Assembly: GCF_026626745.1 (NCBI RefSeq)
Contig: NZ_JAPNJW010000001.1
Coordinates: forward strand, 6,279,247 to 6,343,246
Reading direction: 5' to 3'
Source of the DNA: Nannocystis sp. RBIL2
Lineage (GTDB): Bacteria; Myxococcota_A; Polyangia; Nannocystales; Nannocystaceae
Length of the DNA: 64,000 nucleotides
A program made the position numbers and the translations under genes. Numbering within the stretch: the first letter of the stretch is position 1; each line of letters starts with the position of its first letter. Below are positions 37,879 through 46,416 of this stretch, one piece after another. Under the pieces are notes generated by a model. That model ran no database searches. It was given only the letters and a program-made list of their open reading frames with translations, and had not been told where the DNA came from.

Positions 37879-38208
37879 TCAGCTACGCGGCGCGTTCGCA
37901 GCGCTGGGCTGCTGCATCGGGATGCTCCCCTCGCGCCCTTGATTTGCATCGCGCTCCGCCAACGCGGCGAGCACTTCGGCCGTCGTGAACCCCGCCGCGC
38001 GGCGGTGCGCGATATAGCGCGCGCGCTCGACCGCCCACGCGGGGAAGCGATTGAACACGCCGCCCGGCGAACCCTGGGAGACCTTCGTCGGCGCTGGCAA
38101 GAGGCCCTGAGCCACCCACGCCGCCACGGTCCGGCGCGTGACGCCGGCCGCCCGCACGATGTCTTCGGTCGTGGCGAACGCGGGGTCCAGGCGGCGGGGC
38201 TGCGTCAC
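37879..38208 (-). CDS. Small MerR-like DNA-binding protein, paralogue A
   Basis: 109 residues from GTG 38208 (VTQPRRLDPAFATTEDIVRAAGVTRRTVAAWVAQGLLPAPT); the GTG start is chosen by alignment with two sister genes at 39515 and 39890. The N-terminal half is a MerR-type winged helix ('ATTEDI..AAGVTRRTV..W...GLLP.P'), followed by GGVFNRFPAWAVERARYIAHRRAAGFTTAEVLAALAE, which corresponds to the second wing and the helix that starts the MerR coiled-coil. There is no effector domain. It precedes hsdM by 76 bp in the same direction, in the position of a controller for the restriction operon. Confidence 0.75.
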   Translation of the reverse strand: MTQPRRLDPAFATTEDIVRAAGVTRRTVAAWVAQGLLPAPTKVSQGSPGGVFNRFPAWAVERARYIAHRRAAGFTTAEVLAALAERDANQGREGSIPMQQPSAANAPRS

Positions 38209-38361
38209 GGTCGTGGAGTGTAAGCCGGCCCGGGGGCGGCGCGCCACTTGCGGGGCGCGTCGCTCGAGGATAGTTTGATTTCCCACTGAAAGTACATTGA
38301 GTTCTCATGGCTCGTATCGGTTCCACGCCTACCGTCACCCGCCCCCCCTGCCGGCCGTCTG
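38209..38361. promoter_or_regulatory. Divergent intergenic region between the RM operon and the plus-strand gene run
   Basis: 153 bp separate paralogue A (minus) from the gene run at 38362 (plus). It contains an AT-rich block, gatagtttgatttccc around 38268-38285, embedded in GC-rich DNA, which is the best place for a divergent promoter and operator. No clear -35/-10 pair can be assigned. Confidence 0.35.
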
Positions 38362-38664
38362 TTGTTCTCCAGCGAGGACCGAAACCTCGCCGCCAACCTC
38401 GCTGCACTCGTGCGCTACGCCGTCGAGTCCGCGCCCAGCGTGGAGAGCTGCGCGGCCCGGCTCGGGGTCTCGATGCAGAAGCTCCGCCAGCTCGCGCGCG
38501 CTGCGGGCGTGTCCCTCGAGTTCAGTGCGGGCAAACCTGCCTCCGCCTCCTCGATGCCGGTCCCCGGCCGGCCGGCGGCGACGGCGCCTGCCGCACGGCC
38601 GCGTTCCTCCACGTTCACCACCTCGGTGTCGAGGCCTGTCGCGCAGAAGGGAGGGAGGCGATGA
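38362..38664 (+). CDS. Small HTH protein
   Basis: About 100 residues from TTG 38362 (LFSSEDRNLAANLAALVRYAVES); no ATG or GTG is available upstream in this frame, so the start is uncertain. The segment APSVESCAARLGVSMQKLRQLARAAGVSLEF reads as a helix-turn-helix, and the C-terminus is a Pro/Ala/Ser/Arg-rich tail. The stop overlaps the next start as ATGA. First of three genes chained by ATGA overlaps. No family could be named. Confidence 0.55.
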   Translation: MFSSEDRNLAANLAALVRYAVESAPSVESCAARLGVSMQKLRQLARAAGVSLEFSAGKPASASSMPVPGRPAATAPAARPRSSTFTTSVSRPVAQKGGRR

Positions 38665-39122
38665 AACCCGTCGCTGCCGGAGAGGCTCTCGCCTCGCAGC
38701 CCAAGATCCGGTGGAAGGCGTCGGGTCCCGCCATGCGCAACCGTGACGGCACAGTGGACATGGGCGGGACGATCCACGTCGTGCGGCAGGACGACGGGCG
38801 CTACACCGTCAAGTACGCCGGGAAGGTTCGTGCCGCGGACCTCGACGACACCGAGACCGCGAAGCAGTGGGCGCGCGACCACGTGGCGGCGTGGGTGGAG
38901 GAGGCGGCAGCCGCGCGCAAAGCCCAGGAGGAGAACCTGGTGCGCAAGAACGCCGAGTACGCGGCGCACCAGGAGCGCCGCAAGAAGGCGGCTCGGGAGC
39001 TCCAGGAGCTCGGTGTCCTCGCACGTGCTGTGCCGGGCCTCATCGTCCTCGACACGTACGTTGCCGAGGACCTGGCCGAGCGGCTCCGAGACGCGCGCGC
39101 ACTGCGGGAGGCCCAGCCATGA
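38661..39122 (+). CDS. Unknown 153-residue protein
   Basis: Starts at ATG 38661 (MKPVAAGEALASQPKIRWK) overlapping the previous stop, and ends overlapping the next start (ATGA both sides). The middle (GTIHVVRQDDGRYTVKYAGKVRAADLDDTETAKQWARDHVAAWVEEA) is beta-rich then helical, resembling the short sheet used in phage-type DNA-binding or arm-binding modules. It continues into a highly charged helix (AAARKAQEENLVRKNAEYAAHQERRKKAARELQEL) likely to be a coiled coil. No family recognised. Confidence 0.65.
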   Translation: MKPVAAGEALASQPKIRWKASGPAMRNRDGTVDMGGTIHVVRQDDGRYTVKYAGKVRAADLDDTETAKQWARDHVAAWVEEAAAARKAQEENLVRKNAEYAAHQERRKKAARELQELGVLARAVPGLIVLDTYVAEDLAERLRDARALREAQP

Positions 39123-39478
39123 CACAGCACTCGCCGGCCGAGCTCGACGTCGACATCGCTACGGAGGATGTGCCGGCGCCTCCGCTCGGGGCACCGGCGG
39201 ACTTCCGGGAGCGATTGGCGCTGGCGCTCCGTACGACCGAGCCGAAGGTCCTCGAGACCGCCGAGGCCGGCTACCGCGGCATCTACCCCTCCAAGCACGA
39301 CTACATCGTCGAGCGGATCGCCGAACACCTGAACCCGAGCCTCGCCTGGGTGCTGGCGTGCGCCGTCCCCGAGAGCCTTCAGCGCGGCTACGAGTCTGGG
39401 GCGGTGGTCGTGTGGTCGATCCCGCTCGGGGAGGGCAACTGCATGGTCTTCGAGACGCGGCTGCAGCCCTGGGCCTGA
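39119..39478 (+). CDS. Unknown 119-residue protein
   Basis: Starts at ATG 39119, overlapping the previous stop by four bases. A soluble alpha/beta protein with no signal peptide: FRERLALALRTTEPKVLETAEAGYRGIYPSKHDYIVERIAEHLNPSLAWVLACAVPESLQRGYESGAVVVWSIPLGEG. The 'Y..KHDYI.E.IAEHL.P.LAWVL' stretch vaguely recalls small antirestriction or conjugation-associated proteins, but I cannot place it. Terminal gene of the ATGA-linked trio, so its function is probably linked to the HTH protein two genes upstream. Confidence 0.65.
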   Translation: MTQHSPAELDVDIATEDVPAPPLGAPADFRERLALALRTTEPKVLETAEAGYRGIYPSKHDYIVERIAEHLNPSLAWVLACAVPESLQRGYESGAVVVWSIPLGEGNCMVFETRLQPWA

Positions 39479-39514
39479 TGCCCCGGGCCGCGCCTGGCGT
39501 ACACTCCGCGGACC

Positions 39515-39853
39515 GTGACGCCGCCGCCACGCAACCTCGATCCGTCGTTCGCCACGACCGAAGACATCATGAACGCCGCCGGCATCACGCGGAAGACCGT
39601 GGCGGCGTGGGTTGCTTGCGGCTTCCTGCCCACGCCGATACGGGTATCGCAGGGCACCGTCGGCGGCGTGTTCAACCGCTTCCCCGCGTGGGCAGTCGAG
39701 CGGGCCCGCTTCGTCGCGCAGCGCCGGGCGGCCGGCTTCACGCAGGACGAGATCCTCGAGATGCTGGCCGAGCTCGACGCGCGCCAGGGCATCGCCGGCA
39801 AGGCCGCGGCGCCGCCGCGGAAGGACAAGGGGCGCAGCACCGGCCGGAAGTAG
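39515..39853 (+). CDS. Small MerR-like DNA-binding protein, paralogue B
   Basis: 112 residues from GTG 39515 (VTPPPRNLDPSFATTEDIMNAAGITRKTVAAWVACGFLPTPIRV). Clearly homologous over most of its length to the genes at 37879 and 39890: LDPSFATTEDI, AAGITRKTV, GGVFNRFPAWAVERARFVAQRRAAGF are shared nearly word for word. A MerR-type HTH without a ligand domain, with a Lys/Arg-rich tail. It lies 36 bp after the 119-residue unknown gene. Confidence 0.78.
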   Translation: MTPPPRNLDPSFATTEDIMNAAGITRKTVAAWVACGFLPTPIRVSQGTVGGVFNRFPAWAVERARFVAQRRAAGFTQDEILEMLAELDARQGIAGKAAAPPRKDKGRSTGRK

Positions 39854-39889
39854 CGCGAACACCGTCTGGCGGCGTATCCTCGCCGAACC

Positions 39890-40225
39890 ATGACCGAACG
39901 CCGCCGGCTGGACCCGTCGTTCGCCACGACCACGGACATCATGGAGGCCGCGGGCATCACCCGCCGCACCGTCACGGCGTGGATCAACGCTGGGCTCTTG
40001 CCACGGCCGATCAAGATCTCGCTCGGCAGCCCCGGCGGGGTGTTTAATCGATTCCCAATGAGCGCGCTCGGACAGGCGCGCTTCGTCGCCGCCAAGCGGG
40101 CCGAGGGCCTGTCGCTCGAGCAGATTGCAGAGCTGCTCGCCGCGCAGGCTGGCGCAGCCGCACGCTCTAAGGTACGATCGCGCGATGCCGCGCCCAAGTC
40201 TGCTCGCGCCAGTCGCCGCCGCTAG
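39890..40225 (+). CDS. Small MerR-like DNA-binding protein, paralogue C
   Basis: 111 residues from ATG 39890 (MTERRRLDPSFATTTDIMEAAGITRRTVTAWINAGLLPRPIKI). Third copy of the same family, the most diverged of the three in its second half (MSALGQARFVAAKRAEGLSLEQIAELL). 36 bp separate it from paralogue B, which suggests tandem duplication. Its last 41 bases overlap the start of the following lipoprotein gene in another frame. Confidence 0.78.
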   Translation: MTERRRLDPSFATTTDIMEAAGITRRTVTAWINAGLLPRPIKISLGSPGGVFNRFPMSALGQARFVAAKRAEGLSLEQIAELLAAQAGAAARSKVRSRDAAPKSARASRRR

Positions 40226-41309
40226 CCTGGCGGTCGCGTGCGGCGACTCGACGGCGACCACCGGCTTCACGACCACGCCGAGCACGACGATGCCCCCGCT
40301 CAGCACGAGCGGCGCCGACAGCTCCGGCGGCACCAGCAGCACGAGCACGAGCACGAGCACGGGCTCTGGGTCCGGCGGTGAGGACAGCACGGCAGGCTCG
40401 AGCAGCACGAGCATGAGCGGCGTCTCCGACGTCGGGTCGATCCCGGATTTCCCGAGCACGCCCGGCTGCAAGGGCAAGATCGACTTCCTGTTCGTGATCT
40501 CGTCGAACTACGAGATGTCATACCACCAGGTCCAGCTCCAGGAGGCGTTCCCGGAGTTCGTTAAGATCCTCGAGGCCGACTTCGCCGACTTCGACTACCA
40601 TGTGATGGTCGTCGATGCCTCGCTTCCCTTCCTCCCGAGCTGCGACATCTGCTACTCCTGCTCGCAGGTGATGTGTGAAGGCCCGGGCTGCTCGCAGTGG
40701 GATGGGCCACCGGATTACCCGTGCAACGAGATCTTCGAGGAGTGCACGGGTGTCTATGGCGCAGGAGTGACGATCGTCGGGAACTTCGACGCCTCGAACA
40801 CGCGCTGCCTGCCTGCAGAAGGGCCTCGCTTCATCACCAGGGACGATCCCGATCTCAAGGGCACGTTCGATTGCATTTCAAAACTCGGCGCCGGGCCGAA
40901 GGAGCCCAAAGCCGCCCGCTCGATGCTCAAGGCGCTCGAGCCGGAGATCTTGAGCAAGTGGGGCTGCAACAAGGGCTTCCTGCGACCTGATGCACTCCTG
41001 GCGATCGTGATCGTGGCTGGTGAGGACGGCCTTACGCCTGGGACGCCGGCGGAGTGGTACGCCGATGTCCTCGAGGCCAAGCAGGGCAACGAGGACGCGC
41101 TCGTCACCCTCGTGTTTTCCCACGATCGCGATCTGCCGGACCCAAAGTGCGAGGGCCCAGAGGCGGGCGCGAACGTGATGCGCCTCTTCGCCGAAGAGGG
41201 GAAGCATGGGCGCTTTGCCAGCATGTGCGAGCCGAGTTACGTCCCGTTCATGCAGGAGATGGCGGGGACGATCCTCGAGCAGTGCTCGGTCTTCATCCCG
41301 CCACAGTGA
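40185..41309 (+). CDS. Lipoprotein with VWA-like domain
   Basis: 374 residues from ATG 40185 (MPRPSLLAPVAAASLAVACGDS): signal peptide with lipobox AVAC, a start chosen because it begins the signal directly. A Ser/Thr/Gly linker follows (SSGGTSSTSTSTSTGSGSGG). The body GCKGKIDFLFVISSNYEMSYHQVQLQEAFPEFVKILEADFADFDYHVMVVDA matches the first strand of the von Willebrand A-like domains common in myxobacterial lipoproteins ('DILFVIDNS.SM...Q..L...FP.F...L'), although the MIDAS DxSxS is changed to ISSNYEMS, so metal binding is doubtful. Five cysteines follow (CDICYSCSQVMCEGPGC). Surface protein of unknown partner. Confidence 0.75.
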   Translation: MPRPSLLAPVAAASLAVACGDSTATTGFTTTPSTTMPPLSTSGADSSGGTSSTSTSTSTGSGSGGEDSTAGSSSTSMSGVSDVGSIPDFPSTPGCKGKIDFLFVISSNYEMSYHQVQLQEAFPEFVKILEADFADFDYHVMVVDASLPFLPSCDICYSCSQVMCEGPGCSQWDGPPDYPCNEIFEECTGVYGAGVTIVGNFDASNTRCLPAEGPRFITRDDPDLKGTFDCISKLGAGPKEPKAARSMLKALEPEILSKWGCNKGFLRPDALLAIVIVAGEDGLTPGTPAEWYADVLEAKQGNEDALVTLVFSHDRDLPDPKCEGPEAGANVMRLFAEEGKHGRFASMCEPSYVPFMQEMAGTILEQCSVFIPPQ

Positions 41310-41312
41310 GCA

Positions 41313-43016
41313 TCAGCCGCGGATCATCCCCATGATCCATTGCACCGCGCCGTCGACCTCCTCCGAGCCGGTCCACGCGCACATGTACTCGCACGCCAGC
41401 CCGAGTACACGGTCCTGCCCATTCGACATGCCGTTGCGCTTCATGTAGTCCACGCGGGGCGAGGCCGCATCTTCGACCGTGAAGATCCAAGCGTTGTCGC
41501 CGCCGAGGTTCTCGTGGACGGTCGCGCCGACGATCGTCGAGCCCTCCATGTTCGTGCCGATCCCATAGCAGGTGGACGCGCCGGGCGTACTTTCGAGGCG
41601 CGGGGCCTTCGCTTCCGAAAGATCCTCCCCCAGCCAGCGGATCAGGATCTGCGGCTTGTTCGTCGGGATGTCGGTCTCGTTCTGCGCGTATCCGCAGAGC
41701 ACGACGCCAGTCGTGGCTGGCGCGGCCGCGAAGATCGTGTCGTTCACCATCTTGTCGCCCGGCGATGTCCAGTCGCCGACGCGCTTGCCTTTGCCCTCGT
41801 AGGACAGCACAACCCCCCGGAGATGGAGCTTCTTGGTCACAGGATCACGCACCTCACGCCCGCCCGCTACTGCGACGCGGCCGCTCGCCAGCACCGCGAT
41901 CGCATGTCCGCGCTCGCTGCGCTCCTCGAGCTCGTCCTCCACGTCTTTGAAGATATCGGGGCCGAACGCCTGCTTGTCAGGGCCGTAGACCCACGTCGCC
42001 ATGTCCCAGACGTCGGGCCCCTTCGCCACGCGCACCGCCCCGGCGACGTAGATCGATCCGTCCTTCGTGATGCCAGTGCCGCGCGCCTCGGTCCCGATCG
42101 GCCCGAGCACCTCCCAGATCAGACCGCCGCCGGATCCGAAGCGCGCGACGTACATCCGCGGTTCGCCGTCGACCTGCGCCGTGCCGACCGCGACGATGTT
42201 GCCCTCGCCGTCCACCGCGAGCGCGTTCAGGCCGAGGTTCCCCGTCTTCAGCTCCACGCGCTGCGTCCAGTCGGTGTGCTGCTGGGTCCATCCGTCGCTC
42301 GTGGCGATCCACGTGCCCGACTTGTCGTAGCGGCGCAGGGTGGCCAGGATCTGGTTGTTCTCCCAGCGGACGCCGGCGCCGATGGCGTTGTTGCCGTCCA
42401 GCGCGACCGCCCCGCCGCTGCTGAACTGGCCGTCGTTCGGCTCGAGGGTGGTCCAGACCGTGCTGCCCGGCTCCTTGATCAGGCTCGGCTGGTAGATGGA
42501 CGCCTCCGCGGTTTGACCGGCCGCGTCGCGCACGACGACCGATAGGTTGCTGCCCGGATTGTTCGTCGGGCCGCTCGTAACCGGGAAGACGAACGGCGCT
42601 CCCGCGGGGCCCGTGGCGATCACCACGCCGTCGTCGAGAAGATCCGCCTCGACCGCGTCGGCGCTCGCCTTGTAGGTGACGACGGTGGGCCCGACCTCGA
42701 ACGCCTCCGGCGGATCGCACGCGAGATCTTCGATCCACGGCGGGGGATCGCTTGGCTCGCCCGTCGACGTCCAGGTGCCGTCCGAGGTGTCCGTGTCCTC
42801 GCTGCCGCCCCCGGTGAATGCGTCGGACGTCATGATGCTGGGCCCCGAGCTGCTGCCGGACGTGCCGTCTGCTCCATCTCCGGTGCTCCCGGCGTCCGCG
42901 TCGCAGTAGGTCATGGAGATGCTGCAAGCCGCCAGATCCGCCCCGTCGAAGCACCCGGATGTCAGCAACGCGGCGGAATGGATCACGAGCAGGGAGCGGC
43001 GCACGGTCCGGATCAT
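41313..43016 (-). CDS. Beta-propeller-like lipoprotein
   Basis: About 567 residues from ATG 43016 (MIRTVRRSLLVIHSAALLTSGCFDG), with ATG 43025 as alternative. Lipobox TSGC, then an acidic Ser/Gly/Thr linker to about residue 90. An Ig-like segment follows (VVTYKASADAVEADLLDDGVVIATGPAGAPFVFPVTS), then repeats of 'G.I...G......A.....LD..G......' (LNALAVDGEGNIVAVGTAQVDG, TGITKDGSIYVAGAVRV, GHAIAVLASGRVAVAGGREV) that look like the SBBP/delta-60 propeller blades of myxobacteria. Converges with the VWA lipoprotein, 3 bp apart. Confidence 0.75.
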   Translation of the reverse strand: MIRTVRRSLLVIHSAALLTSGCFDGADLAACSISMTYCDADAGSTGDGADGTSGSSSGPSIMTSDAFTGGGSEDTDTSDGTWTSTGEPSDPPPWIEDLACDPPEAFEVGPTVVTYKASADAVEADLLDDGVVIATGPAGAPFVFPVTSGPTNNPGSNLSVVVRDAAGQTAEASIYQPSLIKEPGSTVWTTLEPNDGQFSSGGAVALDGNNAIGAGVRWENNQILATLRRYDKSGTWIATSDGWTQQHTDWTQRVELKTGNLGLNALAVDGEGNIVAVGTAQVDGEPRMYVARFGSGGGLIWEVLGPIGTEARGTGITKDGSIYVAGAVRVAKGPDVWDMATWVYGPDKQAFGPDIFKDVEDELEERSERGHAIAVLASGRVAVAGGREVRDPVTKKLHLRGVVLSYEGKGKRVGDWTSPGDKMVNDTIFAAAPATTGVVLCGYAQNETDIPTNKPQILIRWLGEDLSEAKAPRLESTPGASTCYGIGTNMEGSTIVGATVHENLGGDNAWIFTVEDAASPRVDYMKRNGMSNGQDRVLGLACEYMCAWTGSEEVDGAVQWIMGMIRG

Positions 43017-43144
43017 GCCTGCCACAGTAGAGCAAGTTCGCCCGCCGTGTCAGGCGGGGGTGGGCAACCGCATGTGAGATAATTACCCACTGAAAACGCA
43101 AACGTGGCGTGTTGCCTGGCGGAGATCCGGTACCATCCGCGGTC

Positions 43145-44035
43145 ATGATGCTTCTTCCCGTGTTCCTGGCGGTGCTGCTGGCCCCGGCCTCCGCCGAGCC
43201 GTGGCAGGTACACGCGGCCGAATGCCAGCGACGCAAGGCCGCGGGGGAGCACGCCGAGGCAGGCGACGCTTGCCGCCAAGCGTTCGAAGCTGTGCCAGAA
43301 GGCCCGCAATCGTTCGACCAGCGCTCTCTGCTCGCGTTCTCCGCCGTCCGCCTCTACAAGAAGGCGCACAAGGCCAGCAACGACGTAGCACCGCTCTGCA
43401 GCGCTGCCGCGCTACTGCGAACGTTCGAGGCGCAGCTCGCCATCCTGCCGCCTAACGAGCGCCCAGGAGATCGGGCGGGCGTCGCTGACGCCCTGCGAGA
43501 GATCGAGCCGCGGATCGCCGGCATGTGCACGGAGGGATCCGCGGACGACCTGGTCGCTATCGGTCGTTCGGACGGCAAGCCCAGGACCGATCCTCCGGCC
43601 TCACCCGCTCAAGCGGTGGTCGTCCAGCCCGCGCGTCCCGCGACGACCTCGACGACCGACCGTCTGACCCCGAGCGGCGAGCACCGCCCGCTCCGTATCG
43701 CTGGATGGACCACGCTCGGCGTCGGGCTGACCCTCGGCGGTGGGGCGATCGCCATGCTCGTGAAGGGAGCCACGATGGACATGCAGGTCGACAGCTTGAA
43801 CGCCACGTACCCCGCCGGCACCATGATTCCTCAGGCGGAAGCGCAACGCTTCCATGACTTCACACGCCAGGGAGAACGCGCCAACGACCTGGCGCTCGGC
43901 CTCGGTGTCCCGGCGCTCGCTCTGTTCATCTCCGGCGTGACGCTGCTGGGGATCGATACTCATCAACGGCGCACCGATCGCCGCTTCGCGGTGCATCCTG
44001 GCCCGGCGGGCCTCCGCCTCACGATGGAGTTCTGA
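43145..44035 (+). CDS. Exported protein with two C-terminal hydrophobic segments
   Basis: 296 residues from ATG 43145 (MMLLPVFLAVLLAPASAEPW), with a cleavable signal ending ASA. A helical, TPR-like half with two Cys (ECQRRKAAGEHAEAGDACRQAFEAVPEG ... LLAFSAVRLYKKAHKASND) is followed by a Pro/Ala/Thr linker and two hydrophobic helices (GWTTLGVGLTLGGGAIAMLVKG and ALGLGVPALALFISGVTLLGI). Such proteins regularly precede Ser/Thr kinase genes in Nannocystis-like genomes, and here the kinase starts 2 bp after its stop. Function unknown. Confidence 0.7.
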   Translation: MMLLPVFLAVLLAPASAEPWQVHAAECQRRKAAGEHAEAGDACRQAFEAVPEGPQSFDQRSLLAFSAVRLYKKAHKASNDVAPLCSAAALLRTFEAQLAILPPNERPGDRAGVADALREIEPRIAGMCTEGSADDLVAIGRSDGKPRTDPPASPAQAVVVQPARPATTSTTDRLTPSGEHRPLRIAGWTTLGVGLTLGGGAIAMLVKGATMDMQVDSLNATYPAGTMIPQAEAQRFHDFTRQGERANDLALGLGVPALALFISGVTLLGIDTHQRRTDRRFAVHPGPAGLRLTMEF

Positions 44036-44037
44036 GC

Positions 44038-45466
44038 ATGTTCACGGAACCGGATCAGGGCTTCCGACCGCGCATCGCCCACGACTTCACCGGCGAGACT
44101 CTCGGAGGTCGATACCACCTCGACTATCGGATCGGCTACGGCGCCGCCGCCTCGATCTACGCGGCGACGTGCAAGAACACAGGAGCGATCTTCGCGCTCA
44201 AGGTGCTCCATCCCGACCACGACGACGACGCGGTCGAGGTCCAGCGGTTCAAGCAGGAGGGACTGCTCGCCGCGCAGATCCGGCATCCGAACCTGATCCC
44301 GGCCTACGACGCCGGGTGGCGGCGGGCGCCACTTTATCGCCATGGAGCTCGTCGAAGGCAAGTCGCTGGCGGACGTGCTCAAGGACGGGCCCATCTCGTG
44401 GGAGCGAAGCGCCTCGATCGTCTGCGATGTGCTCGCGGGGCTCGCGGCGCTCCACGAGCGAGCCGTCGCGCACCGCGACATCTCGCCCAACAACTGCATC
44501 CTCGAGTCCATCGGCGGTAACGAACGCGCCCGCCTCTCCGACCTCGGCTACGCGCACGTCGTCGAGGGCATGTCCGAGGCCGAGGGTTTGAAGCTCGGCG
44601 TGCCACCCGAATCGGTGCCGATGATGATCTTCGGGACGCCGTACTTCATCGCCCCGGAACGTCTGCGCGGCAGCCCAGGAGACTTCCGGGCCGACATCTA
44701 CTCCGTGGGTGCACTCTGGTACACGATGCTCACCGGCGAGGCGCTCCCCGATCCGCGCGACTCGGACCCTGTTGCCGTCGCGCAGCGGCTCGATCTGCCG
44801 CCGAAGCTGCGCGCCGTGCTGCTCGGCGCGGTCGAGATCCACATGCGGCGTCACCACAGCGCCGCGTCGATGGCCGACGCGATCCGCAAAGCGCTCGAGG
44901 ATCTCCGGGCTCCATCGAATGGATCGATCCACAAGATGCTCGCGGCCCTCCACGACCAACGCAGACGCACGCGGTGGCTCAAGACCTTCGCGCCGCTGCT
45001 GGTCGTCCCGGTCTGGCTCGCGGTCCAACCCGAGCCAATCTCGTTCGCGTATCCCGACCCGATGGCGGTCGTGGCATCGCCGGTGGTGGCTGCCTGTCCG
45101 GAGCTACCTGTCGCCACGGCTGTAGACCCGGAGCCTGCGACACGACCGGAGCCCGCGCCTTCACCCACGGCGCCGGCCACTCCGCCGCCGGAGTGGAAGC
45201 CCGACGCGCAGGTGTTGGTGGAGATGCACGCCGACGAGCCGCGTGTTGCCTCTCGCCGTGAGGAGGCTGCCTCCGCGCGCGTGTTCAACCTCCGGCGCGC
45301 TCTGGCGAAGTGCAAACCGCCCGGACCGATGTCGCTCGAGATAGCGATCGTCCCTGGCGAGAAGACGCAGATCGATGGTGAGCCCGCGGAGGGCGAGCTC
45401 GGGCGCTGCGTCGAGCGCGTGCTCGCCTCGCACCCGCCGAAACGTGCCGAGACGATTCATCTCTAA
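44038..45466 (+). pseudogene. Membrane Ser/Thr protein kinase, frameshifted
   Basis: ATG 44038 opens the N-lobe: LGGRYHLDYRIGYGAAASIYAATCK (glycine loop), FALKVLHPD (Lys of subdomain II), VQRFKQEGLLAAQIRHPNLIPAYDAG. At about 44315-44330 the frame breaks, and the kinase resumes one frame over as GGRHFIAMELVEGKSLADVL, with VAHRDISPNNCIL (HRD loop, Ser replacing the usual Lys), LSDLGYA (DLG for DFG) and GTPYFIAPERL. A TM helix (FAPLLVVPVWLAVQ) and a periplasmic tail with two Cys (ALAKCKPPG...LGRCVERVL, AgmX-like) close it. The second half has its own ATG at 44342 but would lack ATP binding. Probably one-base insertion or sequencing error. Confidence 0.75.
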
Positions 45467-46289
45467 ATTGGCGATCGGTCGGAAGGTCACGAAGCCGCGA
45501 TCACCGCCCGCGCCGCAGGCGCTGTGCTGGACGCCGGAACCTAAGTTCGCAGCCGGTCGACCGCCAGCTCGATCCGGCCGCATGATGTTGGCGGTTCTGC
45601 AGGGCTTACGTCAGGGGCCCCAGCGAGCTCGCCGGAAGTGGCCCCTGCGTGCGGAGCTCTGCTCGTCGCCATGCCTGTCGTCCTCGTGATGGTGCCTCTC
45701 GTGGACAGCATCGTCGCCCTCCGCCTGGCGACGACCGGCGCCACGTGTGGGGCCCCTGCGGCCACCGGGGCATGGCCCTCGTGGTGGCCATCGGCGTAGC
45801 CCGCGAGCGGGGCCCTACAGGCGGCATCTGACTGCCATCTGACCCGCCTGGCAGGCCTGATCTCGCAGTATGACGCCGACCAACAGCGGTGTCACCTGCC
45901 TGCAAGTCGGCGTGCGATCGATGGCCGGCAGGTGAGCGTCTTCCTGCAAGATGCAGCGCGTCGGCTCGTCACCTGGCTGCACGTCGACGCGCACTGACTG
46001 TCGACCCCCGACGACGATCCTGGTGTCGGACGTCGCCCACCCGTTGGTAGCGACCGGTGTCGAAGTCACCTGCCTGTGCGGCGCGCTTCGAGCGGCTGAC
46101 GCATGGCAGGCGGGCGCCACCCGGCACGCCGCGCCGATGGCGAACGCGCGCGGCATTCTGCGGGAGAGCCCTCGCCCCAGTTCTCGTGGTGATCCACGAC
46201 AGCGAGCGCCGAGCACCTGGGGAGCCATCACCGCGAGAGCGCGCGGGTCGAACGACCGGCGCGCGCTCCATCGTGGTGCATCATCGCCA
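45467..46289. other. 823-bp gene-free stretch upstream of the partition genes
   Basis: No frame here shows family features. It carries three direct copies of gtcacctg(c/g)ctg at 45891, 45967 and 46065 (longest shared form gtcacctgcctgcaagtcg) plus an inverted copy near 45930. These could be protein-binding sites, or remnants of a decayed minus-strand gene with repeated Arg-Gln-Val-Thr codons. Confidence 0.4.
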
Positions 46290-46351
46290 GTGGGACGATT
46301 GGGCACGGTCGTGATGCCGCGCGCGTGGGACGATTGGGCACGATCGTGATG
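46290..46351 (+). repeat. Two 27-bp direct repeats, candidate partition site (parS)
   Basis: Copies at 46290-46316 and 46325-46351 begin gtgggacgattgggcac and differ at one of 27 positions (cacggtcgtg against the palindrome cacgatcgtg), with a 35-bp period. A partial third copy (gatgggcacacgac) lies at about 46366-46379. They end 38-66 bp before the ParA gene. Small ParA proteins paired with ribbon-helix-helix partners use such direct repeats upstream of parA both as centromere and operator. Confidence 0.6.
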
Positions 46352-46416
46352 GTCCGCGATCTCGAGATGGGCACACGACCCTGGCGGCCCGGCGTATCCC
46401 TCATCAGGATGACAGC

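Noticed and set aside
38282..43095. cccactgaaa shared at 38282 and 43086, both in AT-rich leaders
   Set aside because: A single shared 10-mer is expected by chance in 64 kb; not enough for a regulatory claim.
45815..46306. 163-residue minus-strand frame in the gap before parA
   Set aside because: Composition is unlike a folded protein and it reads through the candidate partition repeats; kept only as a possible decayed gene.
46290..46351. Two spaced repeats considered as a tiny CRISPR array
   Set aside because: Only two copies with an 8-bp gap, no cas genes, and position before parA fits a partition site better. No CRISPR array was seen in the window.
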